Assembly: GCA_965662545.1 (NCBI GenBank)
Contig: CBFIHZ010000004.1
Location: 66,260-130,259 of the forward strand
DNA length: 64,000 nucleotides
Direction of reading: 5' to 3'
Source: CPC320 sp002684375
GTDB lineage: Bacteria > Pseudomonadota > Alphaproteobacteria > Rhodobacterales > Rhodobacteraceae
The notes under the pieces were generated by a model that was not told the DNA's origin, did not search any database, and saw only the letters and a list, made by a program, of their open reading frames with translations. A program made the position numbers and the translations under genes. Positions 17,390 to 26,860 of this stretch are shown piece after piece. Numbering within the stretch: the first letter of the stretch is position 1; each line of letters begins with the position of its first letter.

Positions 17390-17754
17390 CCGGTTCCACT
17401 GCCAATGTTAAGACAATCAGAAGGAAAGCCCCACAAACAGTATAGAATATTGTCACAGGGGTTCCCTCATGGCCTTAGACACGAAAGGGTGATTCACAGT
17501 ACCCAAACACCGCTTCAGTGGTGCCAGACGGCGCTCCAGCAAGGGCCAGATTCGCCCGTTTGTCTAATGTTGTACCGGGGACGCTTGAGATTAATAACAG
17601 TGTTTAGCCATGGGATTTAATTTCTGCTGCGCCGCTAAACAAATTACAAATTCAAGAATTCGTCAAAAGCTATGCAAATTGTTATGCGAAAACCGCAATG
17701 TGAAAATAAAATTTCCCATAAATAACTATAGTCATTCATTTCTTCAAAAAGTTA
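17390..17754. other. gene-free spacer
   Basis: No convincing coding frame. Short frames carry frequent stops and no ribosome sites. It lies at the 3' end of the tRNA gene, the side where integrating elements usually enter, but no direct repeat of the tRNA end was noticed. Confidence 0.4.
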
Positions 17755-17831
17755 TGGCGGTCACAGCAGGATTCGAACCTGCGACCTCTCGCTTCGGAGG
17801 CGAGCACTCTATCCAGCTGAGCTATGCGACC
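17755..17831 (-). tRNA. tRNA-Arg (anticodon CCG)
   Basis: The reverse strand reads as a complete 77-nt tRNA with encoded CCA. Acceptor arms GGTCGCA and TGTGACC pair over seven positions with one G-U. The anticodon stem CTCGC/GCGAG carries the loop CTCCGAA, so the anticodon is CCG, reading CGG arginine codons. The T arm GCAGG-TTCGAAT-CCTGC is perfect. No neighbouring RNA gene is seen. Confidence 0.97.
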
Positions 17832-18429
17832 ACGCGCTACTAATGCTCACAGCACAGCAATTTCGTCAAGCCATTATCCTGTGTTCTATTTCAACTGCTT
17901 GAGCAATCCTTGCGATGCAGACCTATTCCAGAGATAGAGAGGCTATTGTCAGAAAAATTAACTTTTGGATGCTGGGCATGTTCTATTTGTTCGAACAAGC
18001 ACAAGACCATAGGATTGGTCTGGCAGAAACCAGCGTGCTGTTACGCTTGTCATGTCGCTTGCAGCTCCGGCTTTTCGCAATAGGCGTCCTTACATTCAGG
18101 CAGAGGTTTTTTTGATAATTTTTCGGGTTGTAGGTCTCACAACGTGCTCCACCCGATAACCCAGTCCTGTTTTCCGCAACCACCTTTGTTAAGATTGATA
18201 TGGTGTGCCAAACCGCAAGCTGTTGTCGTCACCTTTGAACAGGACCTCAACACTTTTCAAATCTTATAAGGGAGGTGTGGCGTAATTATTTACGTAATTA
18301 ACTTTAATATTTTTTGGGTCAAAAAACTGCAGGTCATCCCGGCCTGCCAAGCATTTTTCGTAAACTTTAGCCTTTGTAGAGCAGGCGGTTTTGTCTAGAC
18401 TTTAATAAAAGCACATTAGGTGAAATCTT
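17832..18429. other. gene-free spacer upstream of the Sel1 gene
   Basis: Nothing with coding character was found. Base composition shifts to more AT towards 18250-18420, as expected for the promoter region of the Sel1-repeat gene. No transposase or integrase trace was recognised. Confidence 0.4.
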
Positions 18430-19566
18430 ATGAATCTACTTCGCACGACAATACTTTCATGGTTTCTAGTATTTGGTACTGGCATAATTTCGGCACAGGA
18501 TCTTCAGGAGGGCTCTACTACATCAAGTGCAGAGGCCTATCTCAAAGAGCTCAAGAAGTCACAATTTTTGGCTGCGCAAGGGCATGCGGACGCACAATAT
18601 AGTCTTGGTGTTAGTTATGAAACTGGCAAAGGGGTTGCTGAGGATGCTACTGAAGCGGTGAAGTGGTACCAGCTCGCTGCGGATCAAGGGCATGCGGATG
18701 CCCAATACAGTCTCGGTGTAAGCTATGAGACTGGCAAAGGCGTTGCTGAGGACAATGCTGAGGCCGTAAAGTGGTATCAGCGTGCCGCAGGGCAAGGTGT
18801 TGCTAAGGCTCAATATAAAATTGGTGGGTTTTATAAAAATGGCGAAGGTGTCGCTGTGGACGATGCTGAGGCTGTCAAGTGGTACCTCCTTGCGGCGCGG
18901 CAAGGCTATGCGGATGCTCAGAACGACTTGGGTGTGATGTATGAAAATGGCAAAGGCATTGCCGAAGACGCTATTAAAGCGGTGAAATGGTATCGTCGGG
19001 CTGCGACACAAGGGCACTCGGATGCGCAATATAATCTAGGTTTTATGTATTATGCGGGCAGTGGCGTGGATCAGGATGATGCCGAGGCTATAAAATGGTA
19101 TCAGCTCGCCGCAGAGCAAGGTGCGGACGCGCAATTTTATCTTGGTGTGATGTATGAAAATGGCAAAGGCGTCGCAAAAGACAATAACGAAGCGGTAAAA
19201 TGGTATCAGCTCGCTGCGGATCAAGGGCATGCGGACGCTCAAAAACATCTTGGATTTATGCATGATGCAGGAAAAGGCGTCCCCCAGGATGATGCTAAGG
19301 CTGTTGAGTGGTATCGTCTGGCTGCAGAACAGGGGCATGTGAAGGCTCAGAACAATATTGGAAATATGTATTATTACGGCGCAGGCGTTTTTCAAGATAA
19401 TGTCAGGGCGTATATGTGGTACGATATAGCGACAGCCAATGGAAATAAAAGGTCGGCTAAATGGCGCGGTGAGACGGCTGAAAAAATGACATCGGCAGAT
19501 GTCTCGCGGGCTCAAAATATGGCGCAGGAATGTATGAACAGCGACTATAAGAACTGTGGCTGGTAA
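18430..19566 (+). CDS. exported Sel1-like repeat (SLR) protein
   Basis: A 378-residue protein with a signal peptide (about residues 1-23, ending FGTGIISAQ) followed by eight tandem 36-residue Sel1 repeats from about residue 50 to 330. Each repeat follows the pattern AQYxLGxxYxxGxGVxxDxxEAVKWYxxAAxQGHAD. One repeat junction lacks a His (AEQGADAQ) and is 35 long. The repeats are alike at DNA level too, so the gene has probably grown by duplication. SLR proteins act as protein-binding scaffolds in the periplasm; no partner can be named. The tail has two Cys (MAQECMNSDYKNCGW). Confidence 0.9.
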   Translation: MNLLRTTILSWFLVFGTGIISAQDLQEGSTTSSAEAYLKELKKSQFLAAQGHADAQYSLGVSYETGKGVAEDATEAVKWYQLAADQGHADAQYSLGVSYETGKGVAEDNAEAVKWYQRAAGQGVAKAQYKIGGFYKNGEGVAVDDAEAVKWYLLAARQGYADAQNDLGVMYENGKGIAEDAIKAVKWYRRAATQGHSDAQYNLGFMYYAGSGVDQDDAEAIKWYQLAAEQGADAQFYLGVMYENGKGVAKDNNEAVKWYQLAADQGHADAQKHLGFMHDAGKGVPQDDAKAVEWYRLAAEQGHVKAQNNIGNMYYYGAGVFQDNVRAYMWYDIATANGNKRSAKWRGETAEKMTSADVSRAQNMAQECMNSDYKNCGW

Positions 19567-19793
19567 CAATATTAAAGCGCGGTTATAAGCTTTTTAGGTT
19601 TTGAAAACCTGATAGCCGCCTGCGCGGCTGCGGCTGCTCGGGTTTATTTGGCTGTAAAGCGTCTCATTAAGCGCCCGCCGGATGATATGGAATAAGTAAT
19701 TGTTTCAATTGGATAGCCGTGTTAGGTTCATTCTCTGACTAAGATCAGTCGCACCATCGATAAAAGCTACGATAATTAAATCTGAGTAAAATC

Positions 19794-21671
19794 TTAGAAA
19801 TCCAACAAATATAGGGCACCGTTTATAAACTCCCCTTTCTCTTTTCTCAGGTTCGTTTTTTCAAAACGGGAGATCCGAAAGTCAAATGTCTTGCACAGGC
19901 TTTCGATATAGGTCTTTGAATGTGAAAATCGTCCCGTTGCTTCTAGGGTAAAACCTGGTTTCTCAGTATGTTCTGTTGAAAACGACAAACTTCCATTTCG
20001 TTGATTCCGGGATTTTATGAGGCGGAAGAGATCGGAAACTTCGCCCAGATAGATAAACACGTCTGTGGCGATGAAGTGATTAAAATCGAGTGCTTCAGTT
20101 GCCAAATAATCGAATATATCGCTGTGCGTTAGCCTGTCGTAAATGTTTTTCTTCCTCGCCTCCTCAATCATAAGCTTTGACAAGTCGAGACCCTCTAGAT
20201 TGCTACAAAATCGCCTGAGTTCCGCCCCGGCAAGCCCTGTGCCGCAGCCCAAATCTAAAACGGACCCTACCGAGCCATTGAAATGGTTTGCGACGATCAT
20301 CTCAGAAAGGATTTTCGGGGTCTGATATTCTAGGTCGTCAACCAGAGAACGTTCAAATTTGAATGCACAACTATCAAACAGTTTTTCGACGTAGGCCCGA
20401 GGGGCAGAGCGGGTCGTTTCTCCGGTTAAAGAGGCCAAAATATGCCTGACCTCCGGATAATCGGGCGTGATCAGCAATGCCTTTTCATAGTTATTTATCG
20501 CGGCGTTCAACTCGCCCTTTTCCTGCAATGCATTGCCGATATTGCAATAAGCTTCTGCATAGTCAGGTTTGATCTTCAGAGCATTCTGCAAGCATTTTAT
20601 CGCCGCATCCAGTTCGAACATATCAATAAGAACAGTTCCCATGTTATTATGCGCTTCCGCGTAATCAGGGGTGATTTCTAGAGCTCTTTTGTAGCAATCT
20701 AAGGCTGCCGAGAAGTCGCCTTTATTTTTAAGTGAGATACCCATGTTATAGTACGCATTTGCATCATCTGGTTTAATTTTTAATACTTTATTATAACATT
20801 TAATTGCAGCCTCTAGTTCCCCTCTACTTTTAAGTGCAACAGCTATGTTATTATAGGCATTCGCATAGTCCGGGAAGATTTCAATCGCAATTCGATAATA
20901 TTCGATCGCTTCATCTAGCGCGCCTTTATTCTGAAGAGCATTCCCAATATTATAATGAATCTCAGCGTCATCAGGTTTGAGCGAGAGCGCCTTTTTGTAA
21001 TTGATTATGGCGCCATCTAATTCACCCTTATCCATCAGTGTGGTGCCTAGGTTATTGTAAGCCTCTGAATAACTGGGTTGGGAATTGATCGCTTTCTGGT
21101 AGTATTCAATCGCCGCGTTTGAATCATTATTAGCCTTAAAGGTATTGCCTATGTTATAATAAGCTTCAGCATCATCGGGCTTGATTTTCAGTAACTCTTT
21201 ATAGGTATTTATCGCAGCATCTAATTGACCACTGTTCTTTAAAGTACTACCCAAATTGATATAGGCATCGGCATAGTCCGGTTTAATCCGTATCGCCGTT
21301 CGATAATTTACAATGGCGGCGTCATAATTTTGCAATTTTCTATTTACTTCCCCTAACATGATATGCACTTCAAAATTTTTAGAATACTTCTCCGCTATCT
21401 GTTCTGCTTGTGGTAAGAAGCTTGTAAAATCATCCTGATTGTAGAGCCTGATCAATTCCTGCAGCTGGTGTCGGGATGGTCCAGAATTATCAGGGCTATT
21501 GTGGACATTTTTTGGCTGTTTGGCTTGACGTTCCTCGAGCAATTTCCGGTTTTCAACAGGTTTTGATGGATTCAGCTTTTGGAAAAAATCCGATGCGATT
21601 GCGCAACTAGATTTTAGACGGTCTTGAAGATTTCGTAGTAGGTGTTCAATCGAAAAGGCCTCCATTTCCAT
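19794..21671 (-). CDS. TPR-repeat protein with C-terminal SAM-dependent methyltransferase domain
   Basis: A 625-residue protein in three parts. Residues 1-80 are a variable N-terminal region. Residues about 85-420 hold ten tandem 34-residue TPR units of the form IKPDYAEAYxNIGNALxxKGELDAAIxxYxxAL. Residues about 440-625 are a class I methyltransferase with the SAM motif LDLGCGTGLAGAEL and LEGLDLSKLMIEEAR. The methyl acceptor is unknown; TPR-methyltransferases of this build in alphaproteobacteria may modify a partner held by the TPRs or a glycan. The start has GGAC just upstream. It converges with the Sel1 gene. Confidence 0.85.
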   Translation of the reverse strand: MEMEAFSIEHLLRNLQDRLKSSCAIASDFFQKLNPSKPVENRKLLEERQAKQPKNVHNSPDNSGPSRHQLQELIRLYNQDDFTSFLPQAEQIAEKYSKNFEVHIMLGEVNRKLQNYDAAIVNYRTAIRIKPDYADAYINLGSTLKNSGQLDAAINTYKELLKIKPDDAEAYYNIGNTFKANNDSNAAIEYYQKAINSQPSYSEAYNNLGTTLMDKGELDGAIINYKKALSLKPDDAEIHYNIGNALQNKGALDEAIEYYRIAIEIFPDYANAYNNIAVALKSRGELEAAIKCYNKVLKIKPDDANAYYNMGISLKNKGDFSAALDCYKRALEITPDYAEAHNNMGTVLIDMFELDAAIKCLQNALKIKPDYAEAYCNIGNALQEKGELNAAINNYEKALLITPDYPEVRHILASLTGETTRSAPRAYVEKLFDSCAFKFERSLVDDLEYQTPKILSEMIVANHFNGSVGSVLDLGCGTGLAGAELRRFCSNLEGLDLSKLMIEEARKKNIYDRLTHSDIFDYLATEALDFNHFIATDVFIYLGEVSDLFRLIKSRNQRNGSLSFSTEHTEKPGFTLEATGRFSHSKTYIESLCKTFDFRISRFEKTNLRKEKGEFINGALYLLDF

Positions 21672-22125
21672 GTCCTAAATAAAGTGCTCGCAGGCATATA
21701 TTGTGAGCTATTTTTTGCCCTTGTCCCTATCGTCTACACGGTTTTGACTTTTGTTACCTCTGTTTGTTTGGCAATAATTATCCAATATTTCCCGAATAAA
21801 CTGCTCCTAACTTAAGATTGTCATTAGGCGGCTATTACTTTCTTGTTTGACTTATAATTCCCAAGATATCAGCACGTTTAGCCTTTTGAGAGCTTTATCC
21901 CCGATCTGTTCTCGAACCCGCTTACTTTGTGGATCCTTCTCGTGTCTGACCTTATCAGTGATTATCTCGGTTCTTGGACACCTCAGACAGATCTGCTTTG
22001 GGAAAGCTTGTCGCTCGTTTTTGGACTGCCCCCTGTCAGCATGCATTTTTTAGTTATTGTAGCATTTGAATATAAATCTTGAAGCGAAGTCTGATGTATT
22101 GCTGAACGATTATGAAAGTAGTCTA
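21672..22125. other. gene-poor stretch
   Basis: On the plus strand a frame from about 21882 to 22081 reads as a plausible protein end (LGSWTPQTDLLWESLSL) but has no start and no recognised family. It could be the tail of a lost gene. Nothing else is supported. Confidence 0.3.
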
Positions 22126-22638
22126 TTACTTGTCGCTTCGAATGAAACTCATCCAGATATTACTAGTTTCCCCTGTTTGCTGCCAAGCCTCGCCATCTCT
22201 GCAACCCGCCTCGTATCCATCTATCCATATTTCTGAAGTTGTCGGATCTCCCTCTAGGTATTCCAGAAGATCTGCCCGTTCCTTATCTGAAAAAACTCTT
22301 GCCATAACCGTCTTTGTAAAGGGCGAAATTCTATCCAGAACATTTTTATAATTTCCCAGTTCCGTAACACTGTCAAATGTTGAGTAGGCCATAAACCCTT
22401 GAACATAGCCAACGCTAAAGCGACTTGTGATTCGATCATAGTTGTCTCTGTAATCAATCACGGTGAGGTTGCCCTTTAAGCGTTTTAAGGGATAGATCAC
22501 ATTATTGTCGTAGTTGCTTTGATGTTGTTGAGGTAAAGGGGCCTCAGCATCGAAAATACCTGAGGACTGTTGCACAATAACGAACACCACCCCGGATACG
22601 ATTATCGCAATAATCAGCAATACGAGCAGAACTTCCAT
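22126..22638 (-). CDS. hypothetical single-pass membrane-anchored protein
   Basis: About 170 residues starting from the Met at 22638 (a TTG at 22650 is also in frame). Residues 1-22 form one strong membrane helix (MEVLLVLLIIAIIVSGVVFVIV), followed by a soluble domain that is probably periplasmic. The end contains IDGYEAGCRDGEAWQQ. I do not recognise the family. The codon use is AT-rich compared with the suf and tct operons, in keeping with acquired DNA. No clear operon partner. Confidence 0.55.
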   Translation of the reverse strand: MEVLLVLLIIAIIVSGVVFVIVQQSSGIFDAEAPLPQQHQSNYDNNVIYPLKRLKGNLTVIDYRDNYDRITSRFSVGYVQGFMAYSTFDSVTELGNYKNVLDRISPFTKTVMARVFSDKERADLLEYLEGDPTTSEIWIDGYEAGCRDGEAWQQTGETSNIWMSFIRSDK

Positions 22639-23153
22639 TACGTCAGCCAATTATTTTCTAAGTCGATGGAGGAGCGTTTGAGTCCTTGAAAGAACTTTTT
22701 TTGCCAGAGAACTGGCCTGCACTTTGAAACAACACCCGAGAAGAGCGCAGGATGGAATTCGCAGCTTTTAAGTTTCAAGTGGTGCATTTGCTATTTTTGT
22801 GAGTTTTCTGTGGGACTGTCGCATTTTCGGTGTGATCTATCAAGTTGCTTCGGCAGCCTTGCATTCAAAAATGTATCCTTGCAGAGTTGCAACCACTGGG
22901 TTCATAAAAATATAATGTCCGGTCAGAAGCATGCGACAGATTGGGTTATGACCTACAGCTCATTATTTCAAAGGCACTTTTCACTGTTTTGACGATGCTG
23001 TGGGTTCAAGGGGTTAGAACGGGATGTTTAACGCGTAAATAGGATAATATTTGTCTGTTATTTTGTATATACAGCGCCGGCGCTTGCCAAGATCAGAGCG
23101 GCTCGGCAAATAGATCGCGTGTCTTAAAATGCAAAATTTCTGGATTGGGTAAT
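22639..23153. other. gene-free spacer
   Basis: No supported gene. The right part, from about 23040, may contain the eroded beginning of the agmatinase-family pseudogene. Confidence 0.35.
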
Positions 23154-23916
23154 ATTTATCACCTTTGGCTTTATAGGATTTGACAGTATTTGCGACCCTA
23201 TAATTTCCCGACAAACGCTGCCCCTTAATCCAATATGCACGTCGCAGATATGGGTGACGTCCCAATCTATACATTCGACCTCAAGAAATCGGTCGATATC
23301 ATCACGGCCAGTTACGTTGACGTTTTGTCCCATGACACAGTTCCGTTAACATTGGGCGGAGACCAGACCGTGATATGGCCAATTTTACCGGCCTCACGCG
23401 ACAAGTTTGGCCCGGTGGCCTTGGTTCATGTTGAGGCGTATGCAGATATTAATGACGAAATGTTCGGGAAAAGGTGGCGCGTGGATGTCCGTTTCGCGGG
23501 ACTTGGGAAGACGGATGCCGGATCAATGACAAAGTTTGTGAAATTGACTTGCTTGGCACGGGATGCAACCCCGGCGATTTCGATTGGGGATGACAGCAGG
23601 GGCGGACAGCCATCCCTGTGGAAGAATGCTTGTATAAGTCGCCAGCCTTCTTGATGGGGAAATACGCAGTCAGATAGGTGATGCGCCAGTGTATCTGAGT
23701 TTTGATAGTGATAGCCTCGAACCAGCCTATGTGTGCTGGAAATTGGAACGGTTGATGTGGGTGGTCTGACCTCCACCTAAGCGTTGAAATCGGCCATGGC
23801 ATGGCTGGTCTGAACGGTGTCGGTTGCGATCTTGTTAAGATTTCACCGCCCTATGATCCCACGGGTAACATGGCCATGATCGGGCCATTTTTTGTATGAA
23901 ATGCTCTTTGGGCTGA
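23154..23916 (+). pseudogene. decayed agmatinase/guanidinobutyrase-family ureohydrolase
   Basis: Reading across frames gives a nearly full ureohydrolase. From 23235: VADMGDVPIYTFDLKKSVDI, PLTLGGDQTVIWPIL and VALVHVEAYADINDEMFG. After a one-base shift near 23465 the frame continues as GCPFRG-WEDGC, INDKVCEI and DFDWG, then a stop at about 23595, then IPVEECLYKSPAFLMGKYA. Further on are YLSFDSDSLEPAY, GGLTST, GMAGLNGVGCDLV and SPPYDPTGNMAMIG in other frames. The manganese ligands are also lost: GGDQT where GGDHT is expected and EAYAD where DAHAD is expected. The gene is dead. It would have released urea from a guanidino compound. Confidence 0.8.
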
Positions 23917-24467
23917 GACCATAATTTCACCCCAAGATCAGGGTCACTCAAAGCAGGCAGCAAACACGGCAGATGCGTAGTTATTCATTGGTTTAATGCC
24001 CGCAATAATCGACAGACGCGGGTTTTTGACGGTTGCTTAAAACATCATGTCCGACAGGTTGGTCAGGATCCTCACGATGCCGCAGGGTGTCTGAAGGACG
24101 AGATTGATCACTGGGACGGCTGGAAATCATGCAGTGGGGTTTAAAATCGTTCACTTTGCGGAAGTTGCGATTGTCTCGCCGTTATTTTACTGGCAATGGG
24201 GCAGCGTTTTGACCAAGATTGTACAGACTTGCACAGACTTGCACACTTGGAGACGCGCCGAGGGGGTTTAGACGCGGCACCAATAGCATTATTGGCTGTG
24301 TCTAGAAAATGAACCTCGTAGGTTTTTGAGATGAATGCATGGAGAGCCACGGTATTAAACGAGGGCAGGCGCCAATCAGAACGGTTGGCGCTGTATCTCG
24401 CATAACAATGTGTAGGGTAATGCCACGATCTCTGAGGGCGCAAATTTAATCAAAACTGTTGAGAATA
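23917..24467. other. gene-free spacer, probably decayed coding DNA
   Basis: No open gene. The minus strand has short protein-like pieces between stops around 23940-24110, not assignable to a family. Confidence 0.35.
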
Positions 24468-24484
24468 TGTTCAATTTCTGAACA
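24468..24484. promoter_or_regulatory. inverted repeat upstream of the AcoR-like regulator
   Basis: TGTTCA and TGAACA form a perfect 6-bp inverted repeat around a five-base spacer (ATTTC), about 50 bp before the regulator start. It is a reasonable operator for autoregulation, but no protein is known to bind it. Confidence 0.4.
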
Positions 24485-24533
24485 GTTGTAGAATTTGCGT
24501 GCTATAAAAAGGCTGCTAAAGCTCTACGGGGGG

Positions 24534-26459
24534 ATGAAGATGGACAGATTTGCCAGAGGGCGTGCCCAGGATTCGTTTGCGGAGCATGCTCTGACACCAG
24601 ATGAAAATCTGGCTGATAATACGATATCAACAAGCTGGGCGCGCTGTTCTTCCTTCGGCTTGAACCCGGCAGGTAAACCTGTGGATGCAGTGACATCTAA
24701 CACAGAGCTTTCCGAAATTATTCAGGAAAACCAACATATCAGAAAGTTCGTTCTGCCTGAGTTGGAACTTTTATATAACCAGATTGCGGGCACGAATTTT
24801 ATGGTGGCCTATGCGGATACGCGCGGCGTGGTTCTGGATGCTTTACTGGACGAAGAATTCAAGAAAAGCGATGCTGGAAAAGCCGTCATTCCGGGGTCGA
24901 TTTGGACAGAAAACTATCGTGGAACCAACGCTTTAGGACTGGCGCTGCACAGTGGGGCGTCGCAAATTGTAGCCGGGCAAGACCATTTTTTTCGCAAACT
25001 TGGCAATCTATCGTGCTTTGCCGCCCCGATTTACGGTCAAGATGACCAGATCGTCGGTGTGATCGATGCCACCTCTGATGCGGCTTCACGCCAACAGCAT
25101 ACGCTGGCTTTGGTCAAACTGGCCAGTAAAAATGTTGAAAACAGGCTTTTTATTGATCAGTTCAGCACGTCTTCGATTATTGCGTTCCATGCGCGCCATG
25201 AATACCTTTCGACAACCAGCGCCGCGCTTTTGGCGGTGGATGATCACGGCTTTATTGAGGGCGCAAACATCAATGCCAAAATTATGCTCAATGGCTTAAA
25301 CCTCTCGCAGAAGCAGCATTTTCGTGATATTTTCGCGATCCCCTTTTCGGCAATTATAAACCGGCTCAATTCAGATGAGATCATTCGCATTCAAGACACT
25401 ATGGGGTCGGCTGTGTTTATGTTGATGAAAGAGTCCACGACTAAGCGTATTGTGCATATGCCGGTGAAGCCGAATTTATTGCAAACCTTAAAAACGACGG
25501 CAGCCGATACGGCATCTGACTGCAAAACCGATGCAAACGACGACCGTATCTTGCCGAAATACATTGATGCAGATCCGGTTTTGAAACGGCATTTGGCGCT
25601 GGCCCAAAAAGCTTTGGAACACCAACTTCCGGTATTTATAGAAGGCGCACGGGGGACCGGTAAGAAAACCACTGCTGTAGAACTGCATCAACAGCTTTTG
25701 GGGGGTAAACCCTTTGTCGAGATCGATGGAAAGCTGTTAACCGAATGCAATCATGAAAGCGTCTTGTTTGGCCCGGCGGGAAAACTTACTTACTTTGATC
25801 ACCAACCGCCAAGTCAAGCCCGTGGAAAACTAGCGCAGGCCACTGGAGGAACGTTGTTCTTAAGCGCAATCGATGCGCTGCCCAAGGCAGTTCAGGACAC
25901 CCTAAGCCAGGTGCTGGAAGCCTATCACGAGCCCAATTCATCAAAAGATCAACAAGCGATCGGTGGCTTTGTATTTTCCAGCCGATACGCGATGTCTGAC
26001 TTGCAACAGCAGCCAAATATGGAACCTGTCTTTTTAGAGAATTTATTAGGGGCGCAGATTTCATTGCCCAGTTTGTCGCAACGGACCGATTTCAGAAAAT
26101 TAACTGTTGAATTGCTGCGGCAAATTGCACCCAACCAGCGGATTTCTAAAGCCGCATTGGATGCCTTGGAAACGCGGGATTGGCCCGGAAATATTGGGCA
26201 GTTGAAAAAAGTCCTAAGGATTTTGGTCGCCAGTGCAGAAGGGCCAATTATTCGCAATGCCAACCTTCAGATTGATCATACCCTGTCGGGAAGCGACGTA
26301 ACCCCATGTGAGACGTGTACGCAATCTCCCATGCGCAAGGAAAGCTGTCTGTTGATTAAGAAGACATGGCTTGAAACGGGGGGCAACATTAGTCTGGTGT
26401 CACGCCGTTTAGGCATCTCGCGGACGACCGTGTACAAGCATGTGACAAGCATGTCGTAG
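24534..26459 (+). CDS. AcoR-like transcriptional regulator with degenerate AAA+ domain
   Basis: About 640 residues with the layout of AcoR-type activators: N-terminal sensing region with GAF-like segment (SWARCSSFGLNP, then TNFMVAYADTRGVVLD, IWTENYRGTNALGLAL, CFAAPIYG), a middle PAS-like part, an AAA+ domain and a C-terminal Fis-type helix-turn-helix (GNISLVSRRLGISRTTVYKHV). The AAA+ domain keeps a Walker A (EGARGTGKKT) but lacks the GAFTGA loop that touches sigma-54, and its Walker B reads GGTLFLSAID where LFLDE is usual. So it probably does not work as a standard sigma-54 ATPase. It precedes the tct-P450 cluster and is the likely regulator. ATG 24534 or 24540 follows a G-rich site. Confidence 0.82.
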   Translation: MKMDRFARGRAQDSFAEHALTPDENLADNTISTSWARCSSFGLNPAGKPVDAVTSNTELSEIIQENQHIRKFVLPELELLYNQIAGTNFMVAYADTRGVVLDALLDEEFKKSDAGKAVIPGSIWTENYRGTNALGLALHSGASQIVAGQDHFFRKLGNLSCFAAPIYGQDDQIVGVIDATSDAASRQQHTLALVKLASKNVENRLFIDQFSTSSIIAFHARHEYLSTTSAALLAVDDHGFIEGANINAKIMLNGLNLSQKQHFRDIFAIPFSAIINRLNSDEIIRIQDTMGSAVFMLMKESTTKRIVHMPVKPNLLQTLKTTAADTASDCKTDANDDRILPKYIDADPVLKRHLALAQKALEHQLPVFIEGARGTGKKTTAVELHQQLLGGKPFVEIDGKLLTECNHESVLFGPAGKLTYFDHQPPSQARGKLAQATGGTLFLSAIDALPKAVQDTLSQVLEAYHEPNSSKDQQAIGGFVFSSRYAMSDLQQQPNMEPVFLENLLGAQISLPSLSQRTDFRKLTVELLRQIAPNQRISKAALDALETRDWPGNIGQLKKVLRILVASAEGPIIRNANLQIDHTLSGSDVTPCETCTQSPMRKESCLLIKKTWLETGGNISLVSRRLGISRTTVYKHVTSMS

Positions 26460-26660
26460 GCACATATCGGTCGGTGGCAATGGGCCGTTGCCCGTTCGGT
26501 AAAAAGATGTTTTTGCATCGAACATACGCGCCAGACCTTCCATGCGTTTCTCGCATTGCAGGATTGCAGACTTTTCTGTCGTAACGCTGCCCGAAGCTTT
26601 CTAATTGCTCGGACATCAGAGTGGTCAGCAAAATATTAAAAAATATACCAAACTGTAATA
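26460..26660. other. spacer, no gene seen
   Basis: Part of the 1.15-kb gap between the regulator and the tct cluster. No coding signal; no convincing -24/-12 promoter. Confidence 0.35.
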
Positions 26661-26860
26661 ATGGCACAAGCAGAGTCTGCGGCGATGAAAATGCTACAAA
26701 ACTCGACTGATGCGCAGCTAGCACCGGCTGGTATTGATCGCGCAACGCATCCGTTGAACGTCATCAGAAAGAAGAGGCTGAATTTGCTGCGAAAGATGCC
26801 AGAGTTGACGCCATTATCGATACAGTTTCAGAGAAAAACTTGCTTGATCAAGCGGCCTGA
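26661..26860 (+). pseudogene. frameshifted C-terminal fragment of an unidentified protein
   Basis: The frame from 26661 begins MAQAESAAMKMLQNS and, after a shift near 26750, the frame ending at TGA 26858-26860 reads ERHQKEEAEFAAKDARVD and then IIDTVSEKNLLDQAA. The joined sequence has the helix-rich look of a real protein end. I do not recognise the family. It could also be a coincidence of two frames. Confidence 0.35.

Noticed and set aside
18580..19400. Regularly spaced repeats that could suggest a CRISPR array
   Set aside because: They are 108-bp units inside an open frame and encode Sel1 repeats; there are no unique spacers.
17755..24467. A complete genomic island integrated at tRNA-Arg
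   Set aside because: The tRNA 3' end faces the other way, no intact integrase is present and no flanking direct repeat of the tRNA end was found.
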